Part shown: positions 34,712 through 44,652 of the stretch, in pieces
Layout of the letters: each line of letters starts with the position of its first letter
Position numbering within the stretch: the stretch's first letter is position 1
Program-made: the position numbers and the translations under genes
Assembly: GCA_020852175.1 (NCBI GenBank)
Contig: JADZBH010000041.1
Location: forward strand, 124,001-188,000
Direction of reading: 5' to 3'
DNA length: 64,000 nucleotides
Source of the DNA: Bryobacterales bacterium
GTDB taxonomy: Bacteria > Acidobacteriota > Terriglobia > Bryobacterales > Bryobacteraceae
Notes under the pieces: generated by a model
The model's database searches: none
The model's input: the letters and a program-made list of their open reading frames with translations, nothing else
Told to the model about the DNA's origin: nothing

Positions 34712-35851
34712 CTAGAATTTGAGCAGACCGCGGAGCCCTCCGGCGCGCGCGGGCTCGGGCGCCTTCTCCCCGCAAAGCTGCGCGGCCAGAGTGGTGGCCG
34801 CCCGCGTGAACTCCGTGCCCGGCGGCACGGGTTTGCCGTTGAGGACGGCGGCGCGCAGGCTCTTGTAATCGTTCGGAAACACCTGGCCGATGGGGCGCGC
34901 CAGATGGCCGGCAAGGTCGCCCGGCGGCAGGTCCGCCTGATGCCACCGGTTCACAAGGATCAGGGTCCTTTCCGGGCCCGCGCCCCAGCGCTCCAGCTCG
35001 GCGCACCGCTGCTTGGCCAGACGCATGGGCAGAACCTCGGGCGTGGTCACGATGGAAATCAGGCGGGCCCGACGCGTCAGTTCCTGTGTGGCCAGGTTCA
35101 CCACCTCCGGCAGGTCGGCCAGAATGTAGTCGTAATACGAGCGGACCTTCTCGATCAACTGGAAGTAGTCGGACCATTCGGGGTGGCCGGAGGCCCTCTC
35201 CGGCGTGGCGAAAAGCCAGTCCACACCCTCGGCGCGGTGAATGGCCTGGTTCAGCGTGAGGATGTCGAGCTCCTGGACATTCGCGAGAACCTGCGCCAAC
35301 CCATGTGAAAAATCGGCATTCAGCATCACCGACAGGACGCCCGAGCGAAGGTCGGTTTCAAGCACGAGCACGCGCTTCTTGAACTGCCCGGCGAGCGCCG
35401 CGGCCGTATGGAGCAGGACCGTGCTGCAGCCGCTCCCCGCCTTGGCCGGCAGGAAGAGGATCAACTTCTCCTCGATGCCGGGCCGCAGGATGTGCAGGGC
35501 GGCTTCCAGTGCCCGTTCCAGTTCCTCCCCCGTGACGGGGTAGGAGATGCTGAAGGCTACGCCCGCCTCCTCCAGGTAGCCCTCGGGCAGCGGTGGCGCG
35601 CCGACGGCGACCACGGCCATGCCCGGCTGTCTACGATGGATCGTTTGCGCGCAGGCGGCTGCTTCCTGCGGCTCGGCGAAATCCAGGAACGCCAGGTCGG
35701 CGTGAGGGCCCTGCAGGAACCGGGAAAGCGCCGGGCCCTGGGGAATTTCATTTTCGGCGCCCACGGGCGTGAGCTTGCCGGAGGCCATTACGGCCGTTTT
35801 CAGGTATTCCGTCCTGACGTATGAAGAACCCAGAATCAGGCAAGGAAACAT
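34712..35851 (-). CDS. CpaE/TadZ-like ParA-family ATPase
   Basis: 379 residues. The N-terminal ~130 residues form an atypical receiver-like domain (ADLAFLDFAEPQEAAACAQTI...) without a recognisable phosphorylation Asp pocket. The C-terminal half is a MinD/ParA ATPase with deviant Walker A LPAKAGSGCSTV (first Lys kept, Gly replaced by Ala), VLVLETDLRSG and YDYILADLPEVV. CpaE/TadZ proteins place type IVc (Tad) pilus machinery at the cell pole. No other tad/cpa gene lies in the window, so the role is unproven. GAGG lies 5 nt before the ATG. Confidence 0.82.
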   Translation of the reverse strand: MFPCLILGSSYVRTEYLKTAVMASGKLTPVGAENEIPQGPALSRFLQGPHADLAFLDFAEPQEAAACAQTIHRRQPGMAVVAVGAPPLPEGYLEEAGVAFSISYPVTGEELERALEAALHILRPGIEEKLILFLPAKAGSGCSTVLLHTAAALAGQFKKRVLVLETDLRSGVLSVMLNADFSHGLAQVLANVQELDILTLNQAIHRAEGVDWLFATPERASGHPEWSDYFQLIEKVRSYYDYILADLPEVVNLATQELTRRARLISIVTTPEVLPMRLAKQRCAELERWGAGPERTLILVNRWHQADLPPGDLAGHLARPIGQVFPNDYKSLRAAVLNGKPVPPGTEFTRAATTLAAQLCGEKAPEPARAGGLRGLLKF

Positions 35852-35917
35852 AGATCCTCATGATCTGCATCGGCCGCCCAGCGTAAGAACTGTAGCGGCC
35901 CCCGGCGGAATCCCGTT

Positions 35918-37282
35918 TCAGGAAGAGACGGCGGGCAAACCCGCCAACGCCATGGCCAATTCGGCCTCATCGTAATCCTGATCGACCAGTTTGCCGGCTT
36001 GGTAGTCGATATAGGCCTGCATATCGAAATGGCCGTGACCGGAGAGGTTGAACAGAATCACCTCGGAACGGCCTTCCTGCCTGCACCGGACCGCCTCGTC
36101 GAGGGCCGCCTTCACCGCATGGTTTGCTTCCGGCGCGGGAATAATGCCCTCGGCCTTGGCGAACATCAGTCCGGCCTCGAAGCAGCCGGTCTGGTGATAG
36201 GCGCGCGCTTCGATCAGGCCGAGGCTGGCCACATGGCTGACCAGCGGCGCCATGCCGTGGTAGCGGAGCCCGCCGGCGTGGAAGCCCGGAGGCGTGAAGG
36301 TGGAACCGAGTGTATGCATCTTCACGAGCGGGGTGAGATGGGCCGTATCGCCGAAGTCGTAGGCGTAACGGCCGCGCGTGATGGTGGGACAGGCCGCCGG
36401 TTCGACGGCGATGACGCGCATCTTCCGGCCGCCGCGCAACTGGGCTCCGAGAAACGGGAAGGCGATGCCGGCGAAATTCGAGCCGCCGCCCGCGCAGCCG
36501 ATGATGATGTCGGGAGACTCGCCGGCCATCTCCATTTGCGCCATCGCCTCCTGGCCCAGAACGGTCTGATGGAGCAGCACATGGTTCAGCACGGACCCCA
36601 GCGCGTACTTGGTGTCGCTGCTTTGAGCGGCCACCTCGACGGCTTCCGAAATGGCGATACCGAGACTGCCGGGGTGGTCGTCCCGCTGGGCGAGAATGGC
36701 GCGTCCGGAGTTGGTCTCCATCGAGGGCGAGGCGACGCAGCGCGCGCCGTAAGCTTCCATCAACGCGCGGCGGTAAGGCTTCTGATTGAACGACACGCGC
36801 ACCATGAAGACTTCAATGGCGATGCCGAACAGCGTGCCGGCCATGGCCAGCGACGAGCCCCACTGGCCGGCTCCGGTTTCGGTGACGATGCGGCGCACGC
36901 CCGCGCGTTTGTTCTCGAACGCCTGCGGGACCGCGGTGTTCGGTTTGTGGCTGCCGGCCGGGCTTACGCCCTCGTACTTGTAATAGATGTGGGCCGGGGT
37001 GTCGAGCGCCTTCTCCAGGCGCCGGGCGCGAAACAGAGGCGAGGGACGCCACTGGCGGTAGACCTCGCGCACCGGTTCGGGAATGGGCACCTCGCGCTCC
37101 TGCGTCACCTCCTGCAGGATCAACTCCATGGGGAAGAGCGGTTCGAGGTCGCCGGGACCGATGGGCTGGCCCGTGCCGGGATGGAGGACGGGCGGCGGCG
37201 GCGCGGGGAGGTCGGCCACTACGTTGTACCAGAATCGCGGAAGATGCGATTCGTCAAGGAGGTACTTCACGCTATCGGACAT
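35918..37282 (-). CDS. trpB: Tryptophan synthase beta-like protein, TrpB2 type
   Basis: 454 residues, the length of TrpB2 and ~50 longer than ordinary TrpB. The PLP lysine is in [15 protein letters not shown] (~115-130). [31 protein letters not shown] (phosphate-binding loop) and [19 protein letters not shown] complete the family pattern. TrpB2 enzymes make tryptophan from indole and serine, often without TrpA. No other trp gene is adjacent. AAGG lies 6 nt before the ATG. It starts 22 nt after the DUF1501 gene on the same strand. Confidence 0.93.
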   Translation of the reverse strand: MSDSVKYLLDESHLPRFWYNVVADLPAPPPPVLHPGTGQPIGPGDLEPLFPMELILQEVTQEREVPIPEPVREVYRQWRPSPLFRARRLEKALDTPAHIYYKYEGVSPAGSHKPNTAVPQAFENKRAGVRRIVTETGAGQWGSSLAMAGTLFGIAIEVFMVRVSFNQKPYRRALMEAYGARCVASPSMETNSGRAILAQRDDHPGSLGIAISEAVEVAAQSSDTKYALGSVLNHVLLHQTVLGQEAMAQMEMAGESPDIIIGCAGGGSNFAGIAFPFLGAQLRGGRKMRVIAVEPAACPTITRGRYAYDFGDTAHLTPLVKMHTLGSTFTPPGFHAGGLRYHGMAPLVSHVASLGLIEARAYHQTGCFEAGLMFAKAEGIIPAPEANHAVKAALDEAVRCRQEGRSEVILFNLSGHGHFDMQAYIDYQAGKLVDQDYDEAELAMALAGLPAVSS

Positions 37283-37304
37283 GGATTGCCTTTCTGAACG
37301 GGGA

Positions 37305-38741
37305 TCAGGCCATTAATTTCGGTACGAGTTCTCCATGGATGTCGGTGAGACGGAAATCGCGGCCCATGAAACGGTAGGTGAGCCGCTTGTGGTCGAAACC
37401 GAGCAGGTGGAGAAACGTGGCCTGTAAATCGTGAATGTGGATGGGGTCTTCGGTGACGGTAAGGCCGAGTTCGTCGGTTTTGCCGATCACCTGGCCGCCC
37501 TTGATGCCGCCGCCGGCCATCCAGAGTGAGAAGCCCTCGGGGTGATGGTCGCGGCCGGCGTTGTCGGCCTCTTCGGGACGGCGAATCTCCGACATGGGGG
37601 TGCGGCCGAACTCGCTGCCCCAGACGACGAGCGTGGTGTCTAGCAACCCGCGCTGCTTCAAATCCTGAATCAACGCGGCGGCAGGCTGTTCGGTGGCCTG
37701 GCATTGGGTGACGATGCCTTTGTTGATGTTGGAGTGATGATCCCAACTGGCGTGCATCAGCATGACAAAGCGGACGCCGCGTTCCACCAGGCGGCGCGCC
37801 AGCAGGCAGTTGGTGGCGTAGGGCTTCGCTGCGGGCTTGTCCATGCCGTACATGGCGAGCGTCGCCGGAGACTCCTTGGAGAAATCGAGCAACTCCGGAG
37901 CCGCCGATTGCATCCGGTAGGCCAGTTCGTAGCTGTGAATGCGCGAGGCGATTTCGACGTCGCCGGTGGCCTCGGCGCGCTGTGTGTTCAGGTCGCGCAC
38001 CGCGTCCAGGCGCGCGCGCTGGGTGGCCGGGCTGATGCCGTCCGGATTCGACAGGTAGAGAATGGGATCGCCGGCGCCCCGGAACACGGTGCCGGAGTAG
38101 GTGGTGGGCATGAAGCCCGAGGAGAAGTTGTCCGAGCCTCCGCTGGTGCCCTTGCCCGAGGTGAGCACGACGAAGCCGGGCAGATTGCGCGACTCGCTGC
38201 CCAGGCCGTAGGTGACCCACGAACCCATGGTGGGCCGCCCCAACTGGGTGTGGCCGGTGAACAGCAGTAGCTGGCCCGGGTGGTGATTGAAGGCATCGCT
38301 GCGCACGGAGCGAACCAGGCAGATGTCGTCGGCCACCTTGCTCAGGTTCGGCAGCAGGTCGCTGAGTTCCATGCCGCACTGGCCTTGCGGAGCGAAGACT
38401 CGCGGACTGGCCAGCACGGAAGCCGTCGGTTTGATGAAGGCGAGTTTGAGGTCTTTCGTCAGGGACGGCGGCAGCGGCTTGCCGTGCCACTTTTGCAGCG
38501 CCGGTTTGGGATCGAAGAGATCCATCTGGCTGGGCGCGCCCTCCATGAAGAGGAAGATGACGTTCTTCGCCTTGGGCGCGAAATGCGGCGCGCGGGGCGC
38601 CAGCGGATCGGGCGCCTCCAGATTGGCGGCGTATCCGTCGCGCGCGAGCAGATCGAAGAGCGCGGCCGTGCCGACGCCTCCGGCGCAGCGGCTGAAGAAA
38701 TCGCGGCGGGTGCGGATGGCGCGAAACTGATTCTCGTTCAT
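37305..38741 (-). CDS. DUF1501 protein (sulfatase-like fold), Tat-exported
   Basis: 478 residues. [20 protein letters not shown] is a twin-arginine signal. DUF1501 motifs: [76 protein letters not shown] and the C-terminal [21 protein letters not shown]. The family has an alkaline-phosphatase-like fold, with unknown reaction, and almost always follows a DUF1549/DUF1553 gene, as here with a 5-nt gap. It probably acts with that partner in the periplasm. Confidence 0.93.
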   Translation of the reverse strand: MNENQFRAIRTRRDFFSRCAGGVGTAALFDLLARDGYAANLEAPDPLAPRAPHFAPKAKNVIFLFMEGAPSQMDLFDPKPALQKWHGKPLPPSLTKDLKLAFIKPTASVLASPRVFAPQGQCGMELSDLLPNLSKVADDICLVRSVRSDAFNHHPGQLLLFTGHTQLGRPTMGSWVTYGLGSESRNLPGFVVLTSGKGTSGGSDNFSSGFMPTTYSGTVFRGAGDPILYLSNPDGISPATQRARLDAVRDLNTQRAEATGDVEIASRIHSYELAYRMQSAAPELLDFSKESPATLAMYGMDKPAAKPYATNCLLARRLVERGVRFVMLMHASWDHHSNINKGIVTQCQATEQPAAALIQDLKQRGLLDTTLVVWGSEFGRTPMSEIRRPEEADNAGRDHHPEGFSLWMAGGGIKGGQVIGKTDELGLTVTEDPIHIHDLQATFLHLLGFDHKRLTYRFMGRDFRLTDIHGELVPKLMA

Positions 38742-38746
38742 GGCGG

Positions 38747-41287
38747 CTACTCCCGGGTAATGAATTCGTCCAGGTTCAAAAGCACGCTGGACAGGCCGGT
38801 CCAGGCCGCCTGATCGACCGAACTGGCGTGGAGCGCCTTCATGGAAGCAGGCTCGCTGTCGAAAATCGTCTTCTGCCGGTCGAAATAGGCGTGCAGGCGC
38901 GTGGTTTCATTCCCCGTGGGCGTGCGGCCCAGCGTGGCCAGATAGGCGCGGCTCAGGCGTGCGTCGAAGCCGCCTTCCTCGCGCGCGATGCGCCAGCCGA
39001 GCGCTTCGGCGGCCTCCAGGAACACGGGATCGTTCAGCAGGTTCAGCGCCTGCAGCGGCGTGTTCGAGCGCAGGCGGCGGCAGGCCGTCACGTTGCTCTT
39101 GGGCGCGTCGAAGTTCACCAGCAACGGATATGGCGTGGTGCGTTGGAAGTGAATGTAGAGGCCGCGGCGGTAGCGGTCGGGCCCATCGGCGTCCACCCAT
39201 TTACCGCCCCAGCCGAAACCATAGCTGAGTTCGGAAACTCCCTTGGGCTGCGGCGGTTTCACGCTGGGGCCGCCGACGCGCAGGTCGATCAGGCCCGAAG
39301 CGAACAGCGCGGCGTCGCGCACGCTTTCCGCCGGCAGGCGCAGCCGCGTCTGGCGCGCCAGCAGATGATTGTTCGGGTCCTTCTCTTCCAGGTCCTTCCG
39401 CGTATGGGATGACTGGCGGTAGGTGGCCGAGGTGACGATCATGCGGTGGATTGGCTTCCAATGCCAGCCGTTCGAGCGGAACTCAGAGGCCAGGTAATCG
39501 AGCAGCGCGGGGTGCGTGGGCGCATCGCCCTGCGTGCCGAAATCCTCGGCCGTCTTGACGATGCCAGCGCCGAAGTATTCCTGCCAGATGCGGTTCACGG
39601 TGACGCGCGCCGTGAGAGGGTTGTCCTCCGAGGTGAGCCAGTTCGCCAGATCGAGGCGTGTCGCACGCCGTCCGTTCACGTTGAGCGGCGCGAGGAAGGC
39701 GGGCGTGCCCGGTTCCACCGGAATGCCGTTTGTTTTGTAATCGCCCCGCACGCGCAGGTGAACCTGCCGCGGCGCGTCGAGTTCAGCCACGGTCATGGCC
39801 TGCGTGAGTTGGGGATACGCGGCGTGGAGCTCGCGGAGCTTCTGATCCAGCTCATCCAGCTTCAGTTCCTTCCACTTCTTAGTGCCCACGGCGAAGTGGT
39901 AGTTGCGAATAAAGTGGTCGGTCAGTACGTCCCAGTCCCGCTCGCTGCGTTTGCCGGCGGGCATCCGCATGACACGCTCGCCGTCGCCGCCTTCGGTCAG
40001 CTTCAGAAGACAGTCCCAGGCCAGATCCCAATCGGTGCGTTCGCCGGGATGGGAAGAGGTGTGGAGCATCTCCTTTTCCCAGGCGGCCATGAGAGCGGCG
40101 ACGTCGTACTGTTTGAGCAGAGCTTCGCGTTGGGCGCGGTACTCTCCGTGCCTGGCCAGATAGGGACCCATCTCGCCGGGCATGGGCGCGTCGGCATCCA
40201 CCTCGGCCAGGTTGTCGAAGAAGGCGAACAACTGATAGGCGTCCTTCTGCGAAATCGGGTCGAACTTGTGGTCATGGCATTGCGCGCAGCCCACGGTCAG
40301 GCCGAGCCAAACCGAACCGGTCGTGACGGCGCGGTCTAACGTCGCCTCGAACTTGAACTGTTCGGAATCGACGCCGCCTTCGCGGTTGGTCAGCGTCATG
40401 CGGTGGAAGCCCGTGGCCACGCGTGTTTCGGCGTTGGCGTGGGGAACCAGGTCGCCGGCCAGTTGCAGGCGTGTGAACTCGTCGAAGGGCATATCGCGGT
40501 TGAACGCTTCGATCACCCACTGGCGGTAGCGCCAGGCAAATGGACGGGTCCAGTCCTTTTCGTAGCCGTCCGAATCGGCATAGCGCGCGGCATCGAGCCA
40601 GGAGCGGGCCCAGCGCTCGGCGTAGTGAGGCGAGGCGAGCAGGCGGTCGACGGCGCGTTCGTAGGCATCCGGTCGCGGATCGTTCAAAAAGGCGCGCATC
40701 TCATCGGAGGATGGCGGCAGGCCGGTGAGGTCGAGTGTCACGCGGCGCAGAAGAGTGGCGCGTCCGGCCTCGGGCGATGGCGCGATGCCTTCCTTGTCGA
40801 GACGTGCCAGGACAAAGTTGTCGATGGGGTTGCGTACCCATTGGGTGTTGGAGACGGCGGGCGGTTGCGGGCGCTGTAACTTCTGAAAGGACCAGTGCAT
40901 GTTGCGCCGGGCCGTCGCTTTCGGTTTGGCCAGTGAATCCGGCCACTTCGCGCCGGCATCGATCCATCCGCGGACAATGGCGATCTCCTCCGGAGCGAGC
41001 CGTTTCGTCCCCAGCGGCATGGCGACGAGGCCCTTTTCGGCAAGCAACCGGCGCACCATCGCGCTGCCCGCGCTGTCTCCCGGCTTGATCACGGCGCCGG
41101 AGTAGCCGCCCTTCAGGGCCGCCTCCCGGTCGTCCAGGCGCAAGCCGCTCAACTGCTGGGCCGCCCCGTGGCAGCCCGAACAGCGTTTGCGGAACAGCGG
41201 CTGCACGTCGCGTTCGAAGTCGGGCGCCGTCTGCGCCCACGCCGCAACAACAAAGAAAGCTCCTGCTAGGAGGCGGATGGCTGGCAT
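38747..41287 (-). CDS. PSCyt1-DUF1549-DUF1553 protein
   Basis: 846 residues. A signal peptide (AGAFFVVAAWA) is followed by a planctomycete-type cytochrome c domain with heme motif CSGCH (~36-40; FRKRCSGCHGAAQQLSGLRLD). DUF1549 follows (~130-340: PIDNFVLARLDKEGI, LTGLPPSSDEMRAFL, WLDAARYADSDGYEKD), including a second CAQCHDHKFDPI, then DUF1553 (~510-800: TARVTVNRIWQEYFGAGIV, RLRLPAESVRDAAL, TPLQALNLLNDP). Such proteins are periplasmic and possibly redox-linked glycan-degrading. TAAAAT lies ~14 nt before the ATG. Confidence 0.93.
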   Translation of the reverse strand: MPAIRLLAGAFFVVAAWAQTAPDFERDVQPLFRKRCSGCHGAAQQLSGLRLDDREAALKGGYSGAVIKPGDSAGSAMVRRLLAEKGLVAMPLGTKRLAPEEIAIVRGWIDAGAKWPDSLAKPKATARRNMHWSFQKLQRPQPPAVSNTQWVRNPIDNFVLARLDKEGIAPSPEAGRATLLRRVTLDLTGLPPSSDEMRAFLNDPRPDAYERAVDRLLASPHYAERWARSWLDAARYADSDGYEKDWTRPFAWRYRQWVIEAFNRDMPFDEFTRLQLAGDLVPHANAETRVATGFHRMTLTNREGGVDSEQFKFEATLDRAVTTGSVWLGLTVGCAQCHDHKFDPISQKDAYQLFAFFDNLAEVDADAPMPGEMGPYLARHGEYRAQREALLKQYDVAALMAAWEKEMLHTSSHPGERTDWDLAWDCLLKLTEGGDGERVMRMPAGKRSERDWDVLTDHFIRNYHFAVGTKKWKELKLDELDQKLRELHAAYPQLTQAMTVAELDAPRQVHLRVRGDYKTNGIPVEPGTPAFLAPLNVNGRRATRLDLANWLTSEDNPLTARVTVNRIWQEYFGAGIVKTAEDFGTQGDAPTHPALLDYLASEFRSNGWHWKPIHRMIVTSATYRQSSHTRKDLEEKDPNNHLLARQTRLRLPAESVRDAALFASGLIDLRVGGPSVKPPQPKGVSELSYGFGWGGKWVDADGPDRYRRGLYIHFQRTTPYPLLVNFDAPKSNVTACRRLRSNTPLQALNLLNDPVFLEAAEALGWRIAREEGGFDARLSRAYLATLGRTPTGNETTRLHAYFDRQKTIFDSEPASMKALHASSVDQAAWTGLSSVLLNLDEFITRE

Positions 41288-41304
41288 ATCTGGCTGACGC
41301 TATT

Positions 41305-41856
41305 TTATATGACTTCCCGCCACTGGGCAGGAGCCAGGCCGTCGAGCGTCCATTCCCCGATGCGCACGCGCACCAGCCGGAGCGTCGGGTGCCCCACGGC
41401 GGCGGTCATGCGGCGCACCTGCCGGTTGCGGCCCTCGGTGAGGGTCAACTCCACCCATGCCGTCGGCACGTTCTTGCGGAATCGCACGGGCGGTGTGCGG
41501 GGCGGCAGGTCCGGTTCATCGTCGAGCAGGCGAGCTCCGGCCGGCCGCGTCCTGCTGCCCTGCACCATCACTCCTTCGCGCAGGGCGCCTAGGGCCGCGG
41601 CGTCCGGCACGCGTTCCACCTGCGCCCAGTAAGTGCGCGGATGGCCCCGCCGCGGGTCGGTGAGCCGGTGTTGCAGCGCGCCGTCGCTGGTGAGCACGAC
41701 GAGACCTTCGCTGTCGTGATCCAACCGCCCGGCGGCGTAAACATCCGGCACGCCGATGAAATCCGCCAGCGTGGCATGCGCCGCGCCCGGCTCCGGCGTG
41801 AACTGGCAGAGCACGCCATAGGGCTTCCAGAACAGCAGTGTGCGGGGCTTCCTCAT
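41305..41856 (-). CDS. RsuA/RluE-family 23S/16S rRNA pseudouridine synthase
   Basis: 183 residues from ATG 41856; an extension to 41874 lacks support. The catalytic Asp is in AAGRLDHDSEGLVVLTSDG. LFWKPYGVLCQFTPE is the N-terminal strand, and TLTEGRNRQVRRMTAAVGHPTLRLVR is the conserved C-terminal motif. The S4 domain is absent, as in RluE, and the length fits RluE. It would isomerise a uridine in 23S rRNA. It diverges from the DUF1080 gene over 27 bases. Confidence 0.92.
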   Translation of the reverse strand: MRKPRTLLFWKPYGVLCQFTPEPGAAHATLADFIGVPDVYAAGRLDHDSEGLVVLTSDGALQHRLTDPRRGHPRTYWAQVERVPDAAALGALREGVMVQGSRTRPAGARLLDDEPDLPPRTPPVRFRKNVPTAWVELTLTEGRNRQVRRMTAAVGHPTLRLVRVRIGEWTLDGLAPAQWREVI

Positions 41857-41869
41857 GCGGCAGGCGCGA

Positions 41870-41886
41870 TACAATCTTCGCTCATG
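41870..41886 (+). promoter_or_regulatory. Candidate leaderless promoter: TACAAT-N8-ATG
   Basis: TACAAT (41870-41875) ends 8 nt before the ATG at 41884. No SD is present. It lies in a 27-base divergent gap. Confidence 0.5.
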
Positions 41887-42612
41887 AGAGTACTCTTCCT
41901 CATTGCCGTTTCGCTATGCGTCCTGGGTATCGCCAGCGCCGCTGACGATGGTCCGCAACCGCGCGTCGTCACCCCGGGCGGACTGGCGGCCGTGCCGCCG
42001 CCATCGGATGCGGTGGTTCTGTTCAATGGAAAGGACGCCAGCGGTTTCACGAAACTCGACGGCAGCCCGAGCGCGTGCAAAGCCGTGAAAGGCGAGATGG
42101 TATGCGAGACCGGGGCGGGCGATATTCAGTCGAAGGCGACGTTCGCCGACGCCCAGATACACATCGAGTTCAGCATCCCCGACATGCCCGGACAGAAAGG
42201 CCAGATGAAAGGCAACAGCGGCGCCTATTTGCAGGCCTGTTATGAGTTGCAGATTCTGGACGGCTACCGGAACCCCACCTACGCCGATGGCACGGTGGGC
42301 GCGCTGTACGGCTTCCGGCCTCCCTTCGTGAATGCCTCGGGCAAGCCGGGGGAGTGGCAGAGCTACGACATCATCTTCCGCGCGCCGCGCTGCGACGGGC
42401 AGGGAAACCTGGCCAAACCCGGCACGGCGACGGTGTTGCTCAACGGCGTGCTGGTACAGGAAAACACGGTGATCGACAAAAAGGGCGGCGGGTGCCGCAA
42501 GCCGGGCATGTGCGGCGAAGGGCCGCTGTTGTTGCAGGACCATAGCGGATTTCCCGGTGCGCCCCACACGGTGATGAAGTTCCGCAACATCTGGCTGCGG
42601 AAGCTCGAATAG
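41884..42612 (+). CDS. Secreted DUF1080 (LamG-like) protein
   Basis: 242 residues with a signal peptide (RVLFLIAVSLCVLGIASA). The DUF1080 fold is evident: VLFNGKDASGFTKLDG, GDIQSKATFADAQIHIEFSIPD, GNSGAYLQACYELQILDGY, PGEWQSYDIIFRAPRCDGQG and GPLLLQDHSGFPG. Four cysteines in the mature part may pair. The domain binds or cleaves modified glycosides in the periplasm. It is less similar to the copy at 15631 than either is to the family pattern, so this is old divergence. Confidence 0.9.
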   Translation: MRVLFLIAVSLCVLGIASAADDGPQPRVVTPGGLAAVPPPSDAVVLFNGKDASGFTKLDGSPSACKAVKGEMVCETGAGDIQSKATFADAQIHIEFSIPDMPGQKGQMKGNSGAYLQACYELQILDGYRNPTYADGTVGALYGFRPPFVNASGKPGEWQSYDIIFRAPRCDGQGNLAKPGTATVLLNGVLVQENTVIDKKGGGCRKPGMCGEGPLLLQDHSGFPGAPHTVMKFRNIWLRKLE

Positions 42613-42630
42613 CGCGCCTGACAGGCGCGA

Positions 42631-42645
42631 TAGCATGTGGGAATG
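42631..42645 (+). promoter_or_regulatory. Candidate leaderless promoter: TAGCAT-N6-ATG
   Basis: TAGCAT (42631-42636) ends 6 nt before the ATG at 42643. The GGGA in between is too close to the ATG to be a good SD. Confidence 0.4.
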
Positions 42646-43611
42646 CGCTATCGCACTCTTGGAAGGACCGGCATTCCGGTCAGCGAGATCGGCTACGGAG
42701 CCTGGGGAATCGGACAAAAACAGTGGCTGGGAGGGGATGACGGCGAGTCCCTGCGCGCGCTGCGCCGGGCCATTGAACTGGGCCTGAACTTCATCGACAC
42801 GGCGCTGGCCTATGGCGACGGCCATAGCGAACGGCTGGTGGGCCAGGTGGCGCGCGAGTCCTCCAGCGGCCTGTATCTGGCCACGAAAGTGCCGCCGAAA
42901 AACAAGAAGTGGCCGGCGCGTTTGGGAACGCCTATCGAGGACGTGTTTCCGTATGCTTACACGGTAGCCTGCACGGAGGAAAGCCTGCGCAATCTCGGCG
43001 TGGATTGCATCGACCTGCAGCAGTTCCATGTGTGGAGCCCGAACTGGCTCGGCAATGACGAGTGGAAGCGGGCCATCGAGGATCTCAAGAAATCCGGAAA
43101 GATCCGCTACGCCGGCATTTCGATCAACGATCATCAACCAGACTCCGCCCTGGGCGTGATCGAGACAGGTTTGATCGATACGGTCCAGGTGATTTACAAC
43201 ATTTTTGACCAATCGCCCGAGACGCGGCTTTTTCCGAAATGTCTTGAGCTGAATATCGGCGTAATTGCGCGTGTACCTCTGGACGAAGGCGCGTTGACCG
43301 GTAAGATTACCGAGCAGTTGAGCTTTCCCGCCGGCGATTTCCGCGAGTTTTATTTCAGCGGAAACCGGAAGAGCCAGGTCGTGCAACATGTAAGCGCGTT
43401 GCAGCGCGGCCTGGAGCAGGAATCAGGGACGTTGGCGGAGCTGGCTTTGCGTTTTGTTCTTACTCATCCCGCGGTTTCCACCGTAATTCCCGGAATGCGA
43501 ACCTTGCGAAACGTGGAGTCCAACTGCGCCGTCCCAGATCTGGGAGCGCTGAAATCCCAAACAATGGCGGTCATGAAAAAACATGCTTGGACTAAAAACT
43601 TTTATCAATAG
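42643..43611 (+). CDS. Aldo/keto reductase
   Basis: 322 residues from ATG 42643. The TIM-barrel family pattern is complete: [41 protein letters not shown] (catalytic Asp and Tyr), [10 protein letters not shown] (Lys), [11 protein letters not shown] (His) and [13 protein letters not shown]. It reduces a carbonyl with NAD(P)H or oxidises the reverse way; the substrate is not evident. The last 29 bases overlap the next gene, so the two are coupled. It follows the DUF1080 gene by 30 nt. Confidence 0.93.
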   Translation: MRYRTLGRTGIPVSEIGYGAWGIGQKQWLGGDDGESLRALRRAIELGLNFIDTALAYGDGHSERLVGQVARESSSGLYLATKVPPKNKKWPARLGTPIEDVFPYAYTVACTEESLRNLGVDCIDLQQFHVWSPNWLGNDEWKRAIEDLKKSGKIRYAGISINDHQPDSALGVIETGLIDTVQVIYNIFDQSPETRLFPKCLELNIGVIARVPLDEGALTGKITEQLSFPAGDFREFYFSGNRKSQVVQHVSALQRGLEQESGTLAELALRFVLTHPAVSTVIPGMRTLRNVESNCAVPDLGALKSQTMAVMKKHAWTKNFYQ

Positions 43612-44581
43612 CTGGGTGTTAGTAGCGGCGGTAAGTGCAGTTCCGCTGTCGGCGGGGAATGCCGATTACTTTCCCCTGCAGGTGGGAAACCAATGGGTCT
43701 ACCAGACGGCCTCCCGCTGGTTTAGCGGGACGTCGAAAGTCGTCAGTATTCCTGGCATGAAGACGATAGACGGAACGAACTACTTTATCGTCGAGGGGCT
43801 GGAGCCGCGGGTTATCTATATGCGTTCGGATGAGGAGACCGGCGTGCTTTACGTCTACGAGGAACGCAGTGGCGGCGAGGCCCAGTACGCGGCGTTCGCC
43901 ACTCCGGCCGGCGCCTCATACAGGACGATGGCCGATCCGTGCAACGCGACGGCGCTGGTGCGCGCGCGCGACGTCAAGGTGAACGTGCCGGCGGGTGCGT
44001 TCACGGGCGCGATGCACGTCGAGTATCCCTCGGCCAATTGCGCCGACGCCGGGCTTGGCGAAGACTATTTCGTGCCCTACGTCGGCCTGGTGAAGCGTAC
44101 GGGCATCACAATCGCCGGTCCGGTGGCGATGGAACTTACGTACGCGCGGATCGGCGGCGTGACGGTCCTCGCCAGGCCCGAGGTGTCGTTCAGCATGTCG
44201 TTGGACAGGATGGTGTACGACATCAACGGCATTCCGATGTTGAACGCGCGCATGACGCTGCGCTCCACGCTGCCGCGACAATTCCCTCTGGTTTGGCCGA
44301 GCGGCCAGCGTTTCGACATTGTGATCCGCGACGAAAGAGGCGCCGAGGTGGCGCGTTGGAGCGACGGGCAAGGGTTCACGCAAGCATTCTCGACGGAAAA
44401 ATTCGGTCCGGGCGAACGAAATTATACGGCCCAGATGGCGCTGCAGGACGGCCGGAACAAGCGGCTGCCGGCGGGCAAGTACGTTGCCGAGGGATACCTG
44501 GCCACGCAAGGCGAACAGAAACCCTTCCTGGCTCGCGTTGGCTTCGAGATCATTCCCGAAGCGGAACCGGCGCAGCCGTAA
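43583..44581 (+). CDS. Secreted protein with BsuPI-like C-terminal domain
   Basis: 332 residues. A signal peptide ([14 protein letters not shown]) is followed by a ~180-residue beta domain ([33 protein letters not shown]) seen in many secreted acidobacterial proteins. Residues ~200-325 resemble the intracellular proteinase inhibitor BsuPI fold: [35 protein letters not shown] and [13 protein letters not shown]. Its role is unknown; inhibitor activity is not established for such bacterial relatives. A strong terminator follows. Confidence 0.75.
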   Translation: MLGLKTFINSWVLVAAVSAVPLSAGNADYFPLQVGNQWVYQTASRWFSGTSKVVSIPGMKTIDGTNYFIVEGLEPRVIYMRSDEETGVLYVYEERSGGEAQYAAFATPAGASYRTMADPCNATALVRARDVKVNVPAGAFTGAMHVEYPSANCADAGLGEDYFVPYVGLVKRTGITIAGPVAMELTYARIGGVTVLARPEVSFSMSLDRMVYDINGIPMLNARMTLRSTLPRQFPLVWPSGQRFDIVIRDERGAEVARWSDGQGFTQAFSTEKFGPGERNYTAQMALQDGRNKRLPAGKYVAEGYLATQGEQKPFLARVGFEIIPEAEPAQP

Positions 44582-44600
44582 CCGGTCCGCGGCAAGACAA

Positions 44601-44646
44601 AAGGCCCTGCACGGGACGCTCCCGCGAGCAGGGCCTTCTTGTTTTT
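44601..44646 (+). terminator. Rho-independent terminator
   Basis: The arms AAGGCCCTGC (44601-44610) and GCAGGGCCTT (44628-44637) are perfectly complementary, with an inner GC-rich loop, followed by CTTGTTTTTT. It ends the DUF1080-AKR-BsuPI transcript. The A-rich left flank lets it also serve the convergent oxidoreductase gene. Confidence 0.9.
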
Positions 44647-44652
44647 TCCCGT